Assembly: GCA_003999685.1 (NCBI GenBank)
Contig: CP021226.1
Coordinates: 1,116,001-1,180,000, forward strand
Direction: 5' to 3'
DNA: 64,000 nt
Source of the DNA: Taiwanofungus camphoratus
Taxonomy: Eukaryota; Basidiomycota; Agaricomycetes; Polyporales; Taiwanofungaceae
The notes beneath the pieces are model-generated. The model searched no databases and was not told the DNA's origin. It saw only the letters and a program-made list of their open reading frames with translations. The position numbers and the translations under genes are program-made. Below are positions 1 through 12,483 of the stretch, piece after piece. Position 1 is the stretch's first letter. Each line of letters begins with the position of its first letter.

Positions 1-1874
1 TCGCACGCGCAGCTCTCTGTGAAACTGCTGTCATTGACGATCCTAGCTTTGATACCGTCAATACACTGGTAAGTTCCAGTCTCCTATTATTATGTGTACG
101 CTGTTTGCCTCACGACTTAGACAGTTTTATATGGTATGGTATCTCCTGATGTTCTCGAATCATAGGAGAGCAGTTGAGCAGGCGTGGGGTATCATGGTAT
201 GGTTTTCGCAGTATTTTCCTTCACGAAGGAAATTCTTAATAGTTTCTCAGGGTATCCTGTCAAGACTAGCGCAAAGTGTGAGTACTGATTTGTTGACCTC
301 GATCGTATTGCTTATTCCATAATTATTTCCACAGCTAGGTCTCCGTGAGTCATAAATGTGTTGGTCGTCTGTTGTTATCCGTCTAATAGTTCCTCCTCCA
401 GATCGTGATGGGGTCCGGCTGAAAATGATACCTGAGGAGCTTGAGAAACGGAAGGCCTTACTGTGGAACATGATGAATGTCGATGTGCGTCTGGTAAGTG
501 ATTTGTTCTCCGTTCCTTGCTTGAGCATCGGCTAGCGGACCGCTGAATTGTTTGCAGGCGACCATGCTTCGACGGCCGCCGTCCATGTGCATTAGACATG
601 TGGACGCCAAACGCCCTGCCTACAATTCATTGGATGACTCGCCCTTCACAAGCGCTGGCTCAACGTGTACGTTGTGTGTCCGTCGCATGACTGGCGCGCG
701 TTGAGGATCGTTCTCTAATTGCAGACCACGAATGGAGGGATATATTCCTTTCGCAGTGCATGATCCCTGTGCTAGACGCGATCGTCTCCCCTGTTCCGCC
801 ATCCTATTCCGATGTCCTCGGCCTTGACGCAAAAATCAGAGACTTTGAGATCCCACCGATCTTACGTTTGGCCGAGAATGGCGGGCTGGCGCCCAGGCAT
901 CCCATTGGCCTGCAACAATCGTTGACGTTATCCACGCGAGAGATCGGTTGGTATACTGACACCCTTATTCGCGACCTGGTCTAATTCTGGATATAGCTAT
1001 CCTCAACTTGCATAGATGTCACTTCTCGCAGGCTCTCAGCGTCCCGGAGGAGTTCAACATGAAACACAAATATGCGCCTTCCGTCATGGCTGTGTATATT
1101 AGTGCACGCACTTTGATTTGGTCAGTCCTTACGACACATCGCTGGGAGCCAGACCTGGTCCTTCGCCTGTCTGTGGTCTGGTCCAATTGCGTATCCGCCG
1201 CGGTGAGCTCCTGGCTGTGCAAATGCACGAATTCCACATGTGATTCTTATTGAATGCACTAGGTTGCGCTTAGTCTGCTCGTGACGTGTGCCCCAAATTG
1301 CACGCTTTCGTCGCATGCACTGGGAGAACTGGACAAGGTGAAGAACCTGTTTTCAGAAGTGAGAGGTTGTTCTCCGACAGTCGCCAAAGCAGTTGTAAGA
1401 ATTTTCGATCACATCTCTTATAACTTATGAAAGATCCTCGCTTTATAGCCCGTCCTTGACATCTTGATCGCCAAAGCCCTGTCCGCATATGCAAACAGGC
1501 ACAAGGGACCACACTACAGTGGCGAAGAAGGCGAAGTCTGCAAGTTTGCGCGGCGGATTGGACTGCTCGTGCCTACAGATGGCGCACAGATGGAAGTAGA
1601 CACAGATCCATTTGAGCATGCCCACCCATCGCTCAGAAGGTATCTCGAACAGTACAACTCCGAAGTGGCTATGGTGCACGATCCTCTCCTATATAGCTCA
1701 CACCCATCGCCTTCTGGTATCGGTATGTCACGATCGTATAGCACATCAGCGGAACGCACGGGGCACAGAGGGGATCCATCGCATAGCAGCGACGCCTGGA
1801 CACCCCAGACCAACTATAACATAGGATGGTTGACCTCGGAGTTCTCTGACAGCACTTGGATGACATGGTTCTAG
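1..1874 (+). CDS. Fungal-specific (MHR-domain) transcription factor, C-terminal part
   Basis: The 5' end lies outside the window. Readable exons: 3-68, 125-196, 251-277, 335-344, 402-493, 558-666, 725-946, 997-1202, 1263-1394, 1449-1874; all phases close and give about 453 residues ending at TAG. The conserved middle homology region of fungal Zn2Cys6 regulators is clear: MVWYLLMFSNHRRAVEQAW, then LGLHRDG, then EELEKRKALLWNMMN, then LHRCHFSQAL, then a YAPSVMA helix. A Zn2Cys6 cluster would be upstream, outside the window. One exon is only 10 nt (335-344). By family it is a nuclear DNA-binding regulator; the target genes cannot be told. The tail after about 1690 is Ser/Pro rich. The family call is firm, the specific role unknown. 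Confidence 0.85.
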
Positions 1875-2084
1875 TGGTGGATGAAGCTATTGCTTGAATT
1901 ATTTGGACTTTGTACTGTAATAACCCGCTTTGTCTCCACTTATATTATGTACTCAGACAACATCTCGCTTGTATATCCTGTTGGTTGATGCAGTACTTCT
2001 TGCGTCATGAACAATAATACAGCAATGCAACAGGCCTGGATACTCAAAGGCACCAGAAAATGCGACTCGGGTATGCCTTCGCAC

Positions 2085-2948
2085 TCAAGGAGCCAGCCTG
2101 TCTATTTTCCACTGAGGCGCGTCGTCCGGCGATCCTTCAACTCGTAGATAACGCACTCGATCATGAAGGCGTGAAGGTTTACCGAGCCAAAATTCGATCT
2201 CACTGTAAGTCAAATCAGTAGATGAAAGTACTTGATCAAGACGGGGGGAGTGGGGAAGACGACCATACTCAGGTACCACTCTCCAGCCGCCCCAAAATTC
2301 GGGAAGAGGTACATCTTCCTCTCCGAAGCGTTTCTTTAAATTTTCCATCCTGGCCTGCACCTCACCTTCGCCAACTACGGTGCTCTGTCTGCTGGCCCAC
2401 GCACCCAGCTGGCTACCCACAGGTCGCGTGTGATAGTACGTATCGCTCTCCTCCCTGCTGACCTTTTCGATTCTGCCGACGACCCGCACCTGCTTGTGCA
2501 CTTCGCGCCAATAGAAGACAAGCGCCGCATGTGGGTTATCGAGCAGTTCCTTCGACTTCCGCGATGTGTAGTTGGTGTAGAAGACGAAGCCGCGTGGATC
2601 GAGCTGTTTAAAGAGAACCACACGGGCGGAGGGGATACCGGAGCCGGAGGCTGTGCAGAGAGACATCGCCTCTGGCTCATGTACAACTCCCTGCACTTTC
2701 GTGAACCATGTCCGGAACTGGTCGAGGGGAGACGAGGCGACTGCCGACGGAGAGAGTGACTCGGGCGCGTCGTACTGCTCATGTGCAGTAACCTGCAGCT
2801 TGTCCGGAGTTGGCTGAGAAACAGAGGAGTTCATTGATGCAGATATCGAGCGCGGCGGGATTCCACAGGTCCTGAGGCTGGCTCTGACTCTTGAACCCGA
2901 GTAAAGACAATTGCTACTATTCCTCGCGATTGCAGACCATCGAGGCAT
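2085..2948 (-). CDS. PDX3: Pyridoxamine 5'-phosphate oxidase
   Basis: FMN-dependent PNPOx, which oxidises pyridoxine/pyridoxamine 5'-phosphate to pyridoxal 5'-phosphate. Exons 2085-2202 and 2269-2948 (66 bp intron, GTATGG...TTACAG) give 265 residues. Diagnostic stretches: SARVVLFKQLDPRGFVFYTN (FMN and phosphate binding), KSKELLDNPHAALVFYW, RPVGSQLGAWASRQS, and the C-terminal EFWLGKPSRLHDRVRY split by the intron. The start at 2948 (MPRWSAIARNSS...) gives a basic, Ser-rich leader of about 38 residues that could be a mitochondrial presequence; a second Met (MNSSVSQ) would give the cytosolic form. The open frame runs upstream to 3272, but that extension looks non-coding and contains a hairpin repeat. 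Confidence 0.93.
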   Translation of the reverse strand: MPRWSAIARNSSNCLYSGSRVRASLRTCGIPPRSISASMNSSVSQPTPDKLQVTAHEQYDAPESLSPSAVASSPLDQFRTWFTKVQGVVHEPEAMSLCTASGSGIPSARVVLFKQLDPRGFVFYTNYTSRKSKELLDNPHAALVFYWREVHKQVRVVGRIEKVSREESDTYYHTRPVGSQLGAWASRQSTVVGEGEVQARMENLKKRFGEEDVPLPEFWGGWRVVPEYGRLPHSPRLDQVLSSTDLTYSEIEFWLGKPSRLHDRVRYLRVEGSPDDAPQWKIDRLAP

Positions 2949-5865
2949 CGTGATCAATCCGGAAATTGCCCTGTGCTCCTTTATTAAATAATTACTGCAT
3001 AAGTACGTATATGGTGCATCTCCAATCAATTCAAGTTTCCCATCTGCTTTGACTACAAACCTTCCACCTCTCTGTGCGAACCTGTGCAGTTCATTCTGTA
3101 TAAAATTTACTTCCGTGTTTATCCAACATCTCCGCATGTTTACACACAAGTAATCTTTTATACAGAATGAACAGCACCAGCATACAAACTCACGAATCAG
3201 AACCATGATGTTTCGACTATCACATAGTATTATAGACCCTTCATGCAATCCAGATGCACATTCCAATTCCAAGACAAGCTGCGATTATTAATACAGACAG
3301 GCACAAATACGGAAATCCTCGAAGATAAACAGTCGACCCGACTGTCGTTCGTTCGAGAATCAGGAATTCAGCTTTCGCTGGGCGTGTCAATACAGCGGCA
3401 ACGTCCAAGGCCAACAAACCACTAGACATCATGATCTGGAAAATAAACTCAACACGCCGTGCAATTTGCATACATAATTAAAAAATTTCAACGTGTCTGT
3501 GAGGTCGTGATGAACCAAGGCGAGCGGATAGTGTATAGACCATCCTGGAATTTCTCTCCATTTGTGGACAGAACAGGCTTTCCAAGCACCAAAGGTGATA
3601 TCAAGAGCAATCCCGTTCTGTGCAAAGGATACATCATTGGTTGCTTGAATGTTCACGACGGCGGTGTTTTGAGCTACTCAAGCCTGAGCTTGAAGCTTGA
3701 AGGCTCAGACTTCATTCCATAGCGACACAATCATGCAGGCGATCTCAACCGGCGTACGACGCTCGAGCACAAACGCTGTTACAGACCGGGGTGATCGAAC
3801 ATCTGAAAATTGCCACAGGATGTTGCCAGTCGCTTGTGTTTCAGAGTTTGCCCATCTCTACGAGACGCTCTTCGTACGACTCGAGGCTCGATATGCGTAC
3901 TCAACGCACTTTATCCTACTGCACGTCCGATATCTTGCCGAATCGTCGAACACTGGCTGCATTCCACTTATCGTTAGTATGGGAGTCCGACAGTGCTCAG
4001 TAGAGAGGTACTCATGGCAGGGCACTCCTAGCTATCCTTGCTTATAGACTGGCGCATAGGAGCAACTGTGTGCATGCGCGCAAGAGCCTTCTGATGGTCT
4101 CTTTTCGCATGTACATCCATGCGTCCGACATCTATGGCCGAATCCATATTCGTGGTATGTGTATGTACCATGCATGAAGGAACCGCCCATACAGCCAGTC
4201 ATAAGCCTATCATCTGCCCTCCAGGGTAATGAATTAAGGGGCTCTTACGTCGCAGTGAGTAACTCATTCTCCTTCATCTGAGCTCATCGCAAAACTCGAG
4301 GCGGCCGTGCCCCCTTTTCTCTTTTGTCTTCTCCCATTCCCGATTCATAATCATAGACAGGTCCTTGTAGTTTTATAACCTCGTGTAAAGAAGGTTTAAT
4401 TTCTAGTCCCCGTGCAAGATCAAATGATGCAATCGACGTTACCACGGCCATAGACATCAGGCACCGGTCAAGCTGCTTGGGTTAGAAACGGCGAATCCGA
4501 CGATGCGGTACACTGACAGCCAAAAGTTTCATGATATGTTTTCAGACTACGATGCATTCTGCATGCACGTCATTCTTTGGAGAACAATATTTTGGCTTTG
4601 CAAAGTCAACATCTCTTGCGCGCACACGGTCTCCAATTCGTAACAAACTACAGCTTGATCCCCTCCATATCCTAAGTGCATGGTTTATCCACACAATAAT
4701 CGAAGGCAGCAGTCCAAAATCGCGATGCCCAGATTCCAGGTGTGTCCGCAAGTGGAAAGATTGACCTCCGCAATCTGGAATCATGTTCATACTCGGATAA
4801 CTACCTGCTTGTGATGTTACCTTTTCTCAGAAACCCACGAGCAGGTGCGGGAACGACGATAAGGCAGACGCTCAAATGCCAAGGCACGACTTCTAGTCGC
4901 TTCCTCTCGCTGACACCCACCCCTAGTGCGTTGTACGCTTGTAGGGCGTCGTCAACACTCTACATATGTGTCTGGTATGAGCTTGTGGGGGTAATGATCA
5001 CGTACAAAAAGACCGCGGAGGGATGATGAGCGCGCCATAGAACTTGATGTGATGGATTATCGAATATTTAACTTCATCAGCGCCTGAGGTTGGTAAAATG
5101 AGGCGGAACTCTTTGAAAGCCTGTCTAGACAACGATAATCTATTCCATCAAGCGCCCCCTATGTACTCGATGATATCTAGACAGATCAGCAACTAATCAT
5201 CGAGCGTTACTGTCGCCAAAATGGTGTTTTGTGGAGGAAACGTCGAAACAGGTTTGCAGAAGGCTAAAAGCCGCAAAGAGTCTCGGGATTAGGGCGGCAC
5301 ATAAGTACACGCTGCCGCGCATCATGATGCGGAAGCTCTCCCACAGAGAATGTCAGTAGGTGTGCTCCTGAGAATTTGGTTTTTCCAGCGATGAGATGAC
5401 CTTGCACAAAAAAGTTCAAGCGCGTCATCTCGCAGAAGCAAAGAAGGCGAGATGGGAATCTGAACAGCGAGAGAGAAAGCATAAGCTGGGTCCTCAGCTG
5501 CCTCCCCTCCGTGAGGCTGCTGCTGGCGGTCGATGCACATATCGAGCGGTGAAAGATATGTAGAGATAAAGATACCAGATAGGAGACGGAGATCAGGAAC
5601 GGCAGCGCAGGAACATACGACGGGGACGACCGCTGTGATGGTACATATGCACCATGGCGGGCGTGGGTCGCGCTAGTTGCCGGTCGATTGGGTGTTTGAG
5701 ATATTTTCCGCAAACGGCAATCATTTCAACTCCGTCTAGAACTGCTCATATGGTTATTGCATGCTAGCTTTATTGCTCGCGTCCTTCTCATCTCCGTCTT
5801 GTCTGACCGCCTCCCTCTTTCAGTCCACCGTTTCCTGGTGCCCAACGCGCTGGTAGCGCGCCACC
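2949..5865. other. Intergenic, no gene recognised
   Basis: Upstream regions of two divergent genes. Only short unconvincing ORFs are present, including a 149-codon minus-strand frame (5264-5713) with no recognisable domain. It holds the inverted repeat at 3084-3177 and otherwise nothing I can name. The start of the next gene at 5866 has a strong context, CCACCATG. Confidence 0.5.
3084..3177. repeat. Short inverted repeat (hairpin)
   Basis: Arms GTGCAGTTCATTCTGTATAA... (3084-3105) and its near-perfect reverse complement (3156-3177), 22 nt each with one mismatch, around a spacer of about 50 nt. It lies in the 5' flank of PDX3. It could be a very short MITE remnant or an RNA hairpin if the leader is transcribed. 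I see no clear target-site duplication. Confidence 0.7.
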
Positions 5866-8800
5866 ATGTATCCCATTTCTGATCTCACCTCGTTCTGTCG
5901 CAAGACAACCGGAGATGTGCCTCCAAAGCTCGTCGTGAGTCAAGCTGATGCGGTCGTATGACCTGATGGGCCGTCCGCTAAACGCATTGTCGGTACAGGG
6001 TGCGTCGACGACCGTCGTGGGATCGAAGGTGTATCTCTATGTGCGTGTAGCATCCTGCCAGAGCGCGTAGCACTCTGCTGAGACCGCGTTCGATAGGGAG
6101 GACGCTTGGTTGCTGAGCGCCGGATGGTATCGGACATTTACATGTTCAATTTGGAGTCATTCAAATGGGAGAGGCTGGTCCAAACTGCTGAAGAGGACAT
6201 TCCGCAAGCGCGATATTTCCACAGCGCTGATACCTGTAAGCTTAATTCTGTAGTGTGGTGATCTCGTACAATCAACGCGTCGAGCAGGGAGGAACCACCT
6301 CATTATCTTTGGTGGAATGGCCATCAAACCACAATCCGACAATCCCGAAGATTTATGCGTTCTGAACGATGTCAGGCTTTTTGACCTCACGACTAAACGC
6401 TGGCTGTCCTCGTCCTCCACGTCAGGAGAGTCGTCGCCCGCCTCGTTCATCCCTAACGCGCGATATGCTCACCTGAGCTCGGTCACTGCTGATCGCCTCT
6501 TCATTATCGGAGGCCAGGATCTGAACAACGTGTGGCTGGATGACGTGTACATTTACGATTTACTGGCCAAGTCCTGGGTCCAGCGACGCGACTATTCTCG
6601 TCACTGTGGTACATACCGCAGTGTGGCAGTCACTGCCGAGATGCGTGTCCGCTTACCACAGGAGGAAGTCGGCACCAGCCAGTCGTCCTCAAAGCTCGGT
6701 CCCGCTGGCACACGGCTCAGGGCTAACGCGTCGTCGACATCAAATGGCACTCAACCAGAGTCGCTGATCCACCTCGCGTACGCGGCACCGCCTACCGAGG
6801 AATATCCCTGCGACATATTCTTGTTCAGTAACTACAATGTGCGTTTTCACGACTTGGTTTGTGTGCGCGCGGCCGAGTCTGACAGCGTGGCCACGTGCAG
6901 TTCACGGATGTCCAGCGAGAATTGGAAATATTTTCTCCGCTGTCGGACAATGATTTTACAGTGTCCGATCGTTCTGGTGCCATGACCGGAAGCGCCTTTC
7001 CTCCGGGCCTTCGTTTCCCGACTGGTGCTATCCTTGGAACGCATTTCATTGTCGCGGGAACCTACCTTTCGCAGACATATCAGTCCTTCTCTATCTGGGC
7101 GTTGGATCTCGTCCAGATGACATGGCAGAGAATAGATCCCGGCAGCCCTCTGGCCAACGGTTCGTGGTTCAGAAGCTGTCTCTGGCCCGCAGCCAACAAA
7201 TTCGTCGTCTTTGGAAATCGTCACGGGAACCTCGTCGAGGACTACAACCGCCGTCTCCTCAGCTGGGACCATGTCACCTGTATCGACCTCGAGGCATTCG
7301 GTATATATCAGCCCCCTCCGCTCGTGCTCGAGATTCCCGCTCAGGAGCAGGGGCTTGCTGCTTTGGAGGATGGCATCCTCGCTGACTTTGAGATCATATG
7401 CGATGACGGTCGCAAGGTCAAGTGCTCGCGCAAGCTTCTCGAGGCTCGTTGGCCGTGGTTCAAGGAACACCTCTCGCTGTTTATCCGCGCCGCCGCGAGA
7501 ACCATGGAGACGATGCCCGCCATCGCCCAGCACCTGCCACTTCCAGAGCTACCCGGTGTCTCAGAGAGGCAGGGACTGCGTCTTGATCCTCGATTTACTC
7601 CTCGTTCATTCCACCTTTCTGAGCCATACCCTGTTACTCTGGCTCTAGTACAATATTTCTACACTACAGCTTTGCTTACCCCGCTACAGCACGCACCCGC
7701 GGTGCTCAGCCAACTTCTCCTGCTTGCGACGACGTATCAGCTTACGCATCTGCAGTCGCTTGTCACGCACGCAATGCACAAGGCTCTGAGTTCTGCCACA
7801 TCTGTGGGTATCTACGGCGTATCCACTCTGTGCAGCTGCAGAAGTCTGCAGATCAGGTAACATCTTAGCTCCTCTTCCCCCGATCTTTAATTAACGGGAT
7901 TTTGATCGATTCAGGGCCCTTCGTGTAGTCATGGTAAGTAGCTGATTGGTAGCTTCCTGCTGAATGCAGTACTCAAGGAGTGTTCTAGGCCTACAGCCAG
8001 AAGCGTCCTTCCGGGACACGGACGAGGTCAGACAGGGATGGGCCTTCCGGAGCTCGGCATCATGACCCATCCAATGGTGGAGGCAATAATGGTCCGGAGG
8101 GTGGGGGTTCGGCAGACCCTTCCGCCGCCGCTCGGCCCCGCGGCATGTCAGATGCGTCTTACTTGCGGGGACCGTCTGAAGGCAGCGGCACCAGTTCCAA
8201 TGGGGTGTTCAGGACTGCTTCCGGTGAGTTGCGTCTGTCTCTTCTTTGTACCCATCGACTGATTCGATTCGGGAACCACAACAGTGAAACCACCCATTAA
8301 ACAATCAGATTCGGACGTGGTCACGAACCGCCCTACTGCGCGAGCTCGCGCGATGTCAGATGCGTTATTGCTAAGCGTTTCATCCGCCTCGTCAAGCGGT
8401 GGAAGTGATCCGGGTAAGTATCGGCAATTTGATCTATTCAGAGCCCAGCTAAGTCGCAATTGCTACAGCCGCATCAGGTTCACCCGCCCAGACACGTCCA
8501 GTAGTATCATCTGCCGCGAAGCCCAAACCCAACGTGATATGGCTTACGCGGCCGGTAACGACTTCTTCCTCGCAGACTAGGCAGCCGATGGCTTTACAAA
8601 TCCCCTCACAAGAGCGTCCTTTGTCTCCGTCGACACATGAGGACATCTGTGCGATTGCGGCGATGATGTCACCTATGTCTGAGCTCGCCGATCTTTCGGA
8701 TGAAGCGGAGAGACTTCACAGACAATCTCCCACGGATTTCAATGCTCACATTCACGTTGCCGATGGAGGGGATCCGAATCAGAAACTTACAGCCGAATTT

Positions 8801-9721
8801 CATTTGCCGTCTTCTTCACTTCCGGCTCCATCTTCAGTTTGTACAGACAGTTCAATCTACGCTGGGTCGGATAGTGACTACGTGTCTGACGAATTCTGTG
8901 ATTCCGCGACCTTATCATCGGGCCCCGCTGTGTTTCCGGCTTTCCATCTCCCACGGACACCTCAACGGACGTCCAACAGGGACAGCGACACTCCATCATT
9001 GTCGTCATCAACGTCGCACAGCTCGCTTTCTACGCCCAGCCTTAGCCGGACTTCCTCTACGCACCGTTCTGTCCCTGTCAGTCCATCATCATGGTCTCTG
9101 GCAACTTCTGTCGACGTATTCCCTCCTGGACCTCTTGGTCCAAACCATTTGGATGTCATCAGTGAAGGTCGAACCTCAGAGGACCAGGACCTTCCTCATC
9201 AATTCTTTGATGACGAGGTTACGCCACCGTTTACACCTGCAGAACCAATCGAATTCAACAAGGAGCCTTACCTGTTGTACGAGTCTACGACAGCAGAAGA
9301 CATAGATATCGGCGGCAAATTTGCCCGCGATCTAGACAGTTCGAGTACCAATCCAGTCTCACCACAGACTGCTGTGCCTGGTACGCCTTTGTCGCGAAGC
9401 GACTCTCCAAGTCTTGCTTCGCAGACCCGCTCGCCAAAATCTCCGCATGGCGGAGGGGCAGTACTGTCCCGATTGTTCTCAAAAGGCGAGAAGAAGGCAT
9501 CAAAAAGCGAACAGGATCTCCGCGTTCATGACCTTGATGCTTCTGTTTCGAAACTCAGTCTGGCCAAAGCTGAGGAAAAGAGGAAGAAAGTTGAAGCGGC
9601 AAAGCAATGGACCGCAAAATCGACCCCGGAAAAAAATCGCAAAGCGAGCAACCGCAGACATTGGGATGACAGTGGCATGATGTCCATGTTCGCTGGCGTG
9701 GCGGTGCGCGGAGGGTTGTAA
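5866..9721 (+). CDS. Kelch-repeat / BTB domain protein with long Ser-rich tail
   Basis: Nine exons: 5866-5934, 5999-6040, 6097-6235, 6288-6838, 6901-7856, 7915-7933, 7989-8223, 8285-8413, 8469-9721; all phases close, giving 1130 residues. N-terminal kelch blades (about residues 20-400) show repeated units such as NHLIIFGGMA, RLFIIGGQDLNNVW and NKFVVFGNRHG. A BTB-like domain follows from about residue 425 (LADFEIICDDGRKVKCSRKL). The second half is Ser/Thr/Pro rich with a basic, Lys-rich C-terminus. The kelch-then-BTB order recalls the fission yeast Ras-pathway protein Ral2 and animal LZTR1; that link is inference. By family it is probably a scaffold or Cullin-3 adaptor in the cytoplasm. One exon is 19 nt. 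Domain call firm, function uncertain. Confidence 0.88.
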
Positions 9722-10135
9722 GTTCTACTTTGTACGCTTCAAGTATCATTCCGATCTACCTTGTTGTTTGCTTATATATGTTATGTACGCTTTACGCTGT
9801 CACTCGTTTACTTTCACTCCGTTGTTCATCATTCATGTTGTACAACGACTACTGTCCCCAATAGATTCGGATTTTTTTACACACAGTTCGATAGGCATCA
9901 GTCGGCCCTAAATAGCATGCAGGCATCTGGCATGTCACATGGAGGCAGACCAAAGTGGTGTTAGACGTTAAACCTTGATCGATTCTATCATAATCTTCCG
10001 TATTCTGGTACTACTAGCATTCCTGAAATATAGAATAAAGGGAAGTACTGGGAAGTCATCCAAAAATCCCGTAAAGCAGCCGGCCAGCCTCAATACAAGT
10101 CCACTCGAGGACAATGGCCTGGTCGTATGGAAAGA
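9722..10135. other. Convergent 3' intergenic region
   Basis: Lies between the stops of two convergent genes and should hold both terminators and 3' UTRs. AT-rich, no ORF that I believe. Confidence 0.5.
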
Positions 10136-12110
10136 TCAAAGGAGTGCATCTACCTCATCACGGATTTCTTGTGATGACGGTGCGGAAATGTCACCTTCCG
10201 ACGAAGCGGCACCGAGAGCAGGTGTCAGAAGTGCTCGGTCGAATACGGCTTCATGCACAGATGCAGACGCTTGAGGAAGTGATAGCTGCATCTGATGCAA
10301 TGGTCCGGGTTGATCTCCGGCTTCTGGATGGGTTGGAAAACCGGGATCTGGAAAAACTATGATATGATTAACTGCCCAAACGAGGTCAGAAGACGTCCAG
10401 TCTGCGATGCGACTGGATGCTTACATTCTTTGGCGTGGGCTGCGAGCGCCGTGAAACATTAGCAAATATACACGCCGACCGGACCAGCCAACGTACCGTG
10501 GTCTTTCTGTCTAGAACAATCGCTACCCTCAGGACAGTCGGGTCGTTTCGTGACGTATTCTTCCAGGAAGCCCTTCCTCCTCTCTCTTACCCACCAGTCT
10601 CGCAGACCCCACAACAAGACCTCTGTGGCGCAAAGCCTGCAGATTCGGTTGCGGGGAGCACTCGGGTCTGGATCGACGCCACTTGCGACAGTATGCACAT
10701 CCATGAAAAGCTCGAGCTCAATCAATGGAGAAAATTGCCTTGGCTGGCTCTGGATGTGAGACACGATCTGTATGAATCCCCGGTTGTGTAAACTCTGAGT
10801 TGACAATCAAACATGAGATTTCAAATCTCATACCTCCCGGTAAATATGTCTGGGGGTCAATCTCTGAGCCGTTAGATAGTCGAGCATAATATCTACTTCA
10901 ACGGTATTGTTGTCAAAGCAATCATATACTTCACCACATTGGATGAGATCGCCGAGATCGGCCAGCCCGTGCGGGTGTTGTGATAGAAGAGGGGCTGCTG
11001 TACAGCGACCTGGGATACCGATGCCACAAAATGACACCTGGCATAAGTCGCATTTCGTCGTTGTAGGAGCTTGCAGAGCAAGGATGTTCTCGCTACCGAG
11101 AATGAGAAAATGTCGATCAAGCAAGGTGCAAGGATTTACCAGTTACCACAATATCCGTGGCCCGGGGGCGCACCATCATCAGCGTGCCACGCACCGTCCG
11201 GGTCTGAGTCAGGATCTACGATGGGTTGAGGACATCTCCAGCCCCAGGAGTTCCCGCCGAGACAGTGAGGGCATGGGTGTACGTAGTTGCCGTTCCTCGG
11301 AGCAATATTAGGCTCCGGAGATGCTTGCCTAGGAGCGGGGATCTTAATGACAATTGCATTCAGTCACCAGCTTTGCTCTAAATTAAACAAGGGTATACCC
11401 GAAGAGATACTCCTGCCTTGTATATCTCATCGGCTTGTATTCGCTCGTTCGTGGATCTAACTTTGAACGGTGCAGCACGAAGGAGGACATCTACCATGGT
11501 CTGAAGGGCACGAGAAGGTGCTACTATAGTCGATACACTTCTGCATGCAGGGCAATTTGTTCCGCCATTCTGCGCGTTGACGTCGTCAGCTCAGTACAGC
11601 GTATGTGCGCGTAAATAATGAGTTGGACGAAGAGACCACACGTTCGTTATGTATGAACGGTAGCCAACCTCGTAGGTCTCTGCGAACAAGAAATGCCAGA
11701 CTTACCCGTACCCATAATACGATGCAGCTTGTGATAGATTATACATGAGCGTTGTACAACGACATGAGAATTGTGTCCACAAGTTACCTTCCACAAAAGA
11801 AATGTTGACAAGGCACAACCACAACTGGTCGGTAAACTAGGGCAGAACAACATCCGCATTGCAGCTCTTGTTCTAGATCGTTCGCGAGACTTTCGCCGTC
11901 AACGGCTGCGACCACATCTGGTCCGAGCACTGCGCTTGAGTCTCCGCTATCTTCCTTGAGTCTCTTGCAACTAATGTCATCCTGCATGCCTTCGAACGAT
12001 GGTGAGGCCCTGCGCTTCAATGTGGTGAGCGTCGAATCCGCATGCGGCATGGCCAGATTGTCATGCGGATCTGCAGGACCAGGTAAGAGAGATGATCCTT
12101 CTGCCGGCAT
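10136..12110 (-). CDS. CHFR-like RING-finger E3 ubiquitin ligase without FHA domain
   Basis: Eight exons (ascending): 10136-10371, 10425-10439, 10497-10767, 10834-11092, 11140-11342, 11399-11569, 11706-11727, 11788-12110; phases close, giving 499 residues. The C3HC4 RING spans residues 85-124: C85-x2-C88, C101-x-H103, C106-x2-C109, C121-x2-C124 (NGGTNCPACR). The CHFR-type cysteine-rich region follows: CDLCQVSFCGIG, then FDNNTVEVDIMLDYLTAQR, and the C-terminal RPDCPEGSDCSRQKDHAHAKE-FNH element. CHFR and the yeast Dma proteins carry an N-terminal FHA domain; here the first 80 residues are low complexity with none. Predicted nuclear or cytoplasmic mitotic-stress ubiquitin ligase; substrate unknown. 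Two exons are only 22 and 15 nt. Confidence 0.88.
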
Positions 12111-12483
12111 GTGTCAGACCTCAGATGCTAGAAGTAACGATGGTGGATGTTCTGGGTCAAGAGTGGTATGTGGTAGCTAATCCGGAAATCATGGACCTGC
12201 CAGTGGCCAAGACTATTGAATTACGCGCCACACGGGAACAATACGTTTGTAGCATCCGCCGCGGACTTGCCGCGAGCCACGTTGCGAAAGTCCAATGTTA
12301 TGCAGGTCGCCCGTATGCAAGGCCACAATCTCACATGGCGAAGTAATATAACGTAGGTGTCTGCGTTCGGAAGTCCTCCCCGGTATACTACACAGATACA
12401 GATACAGATACAGATAAAAATATCACTGAGTCGTCTATGTCGGAGAGTCCGGTGGTGATGTGAGCAAACACGATGTAAATCAT
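12111..12483. other. Intergenic region with microsatellite
   Basis: Upstream region of the RING gene and 3' flank of the next minus-strand gene. An (ACAGAT)n microsatellite of about four units lies at 12392-12416. No other structure seen. Confidence 0.6.
12392..12416. repeat. (ACAGAT)n microsatellite
   Basis: About four perfect tandem copies of ACAGAT, 25 nt in all, between two genes. Confidence 0.9.

Noticed and set aside
5264-5713. 149-codon minus-strand ORF
   Set aside because: No motif, no neighbouring exon, low-complexity Ser/Leu composition.
9975-10274. 99-codon plus-strand ORF
   Set aside because: Antisense to the last exon of the RING gene.
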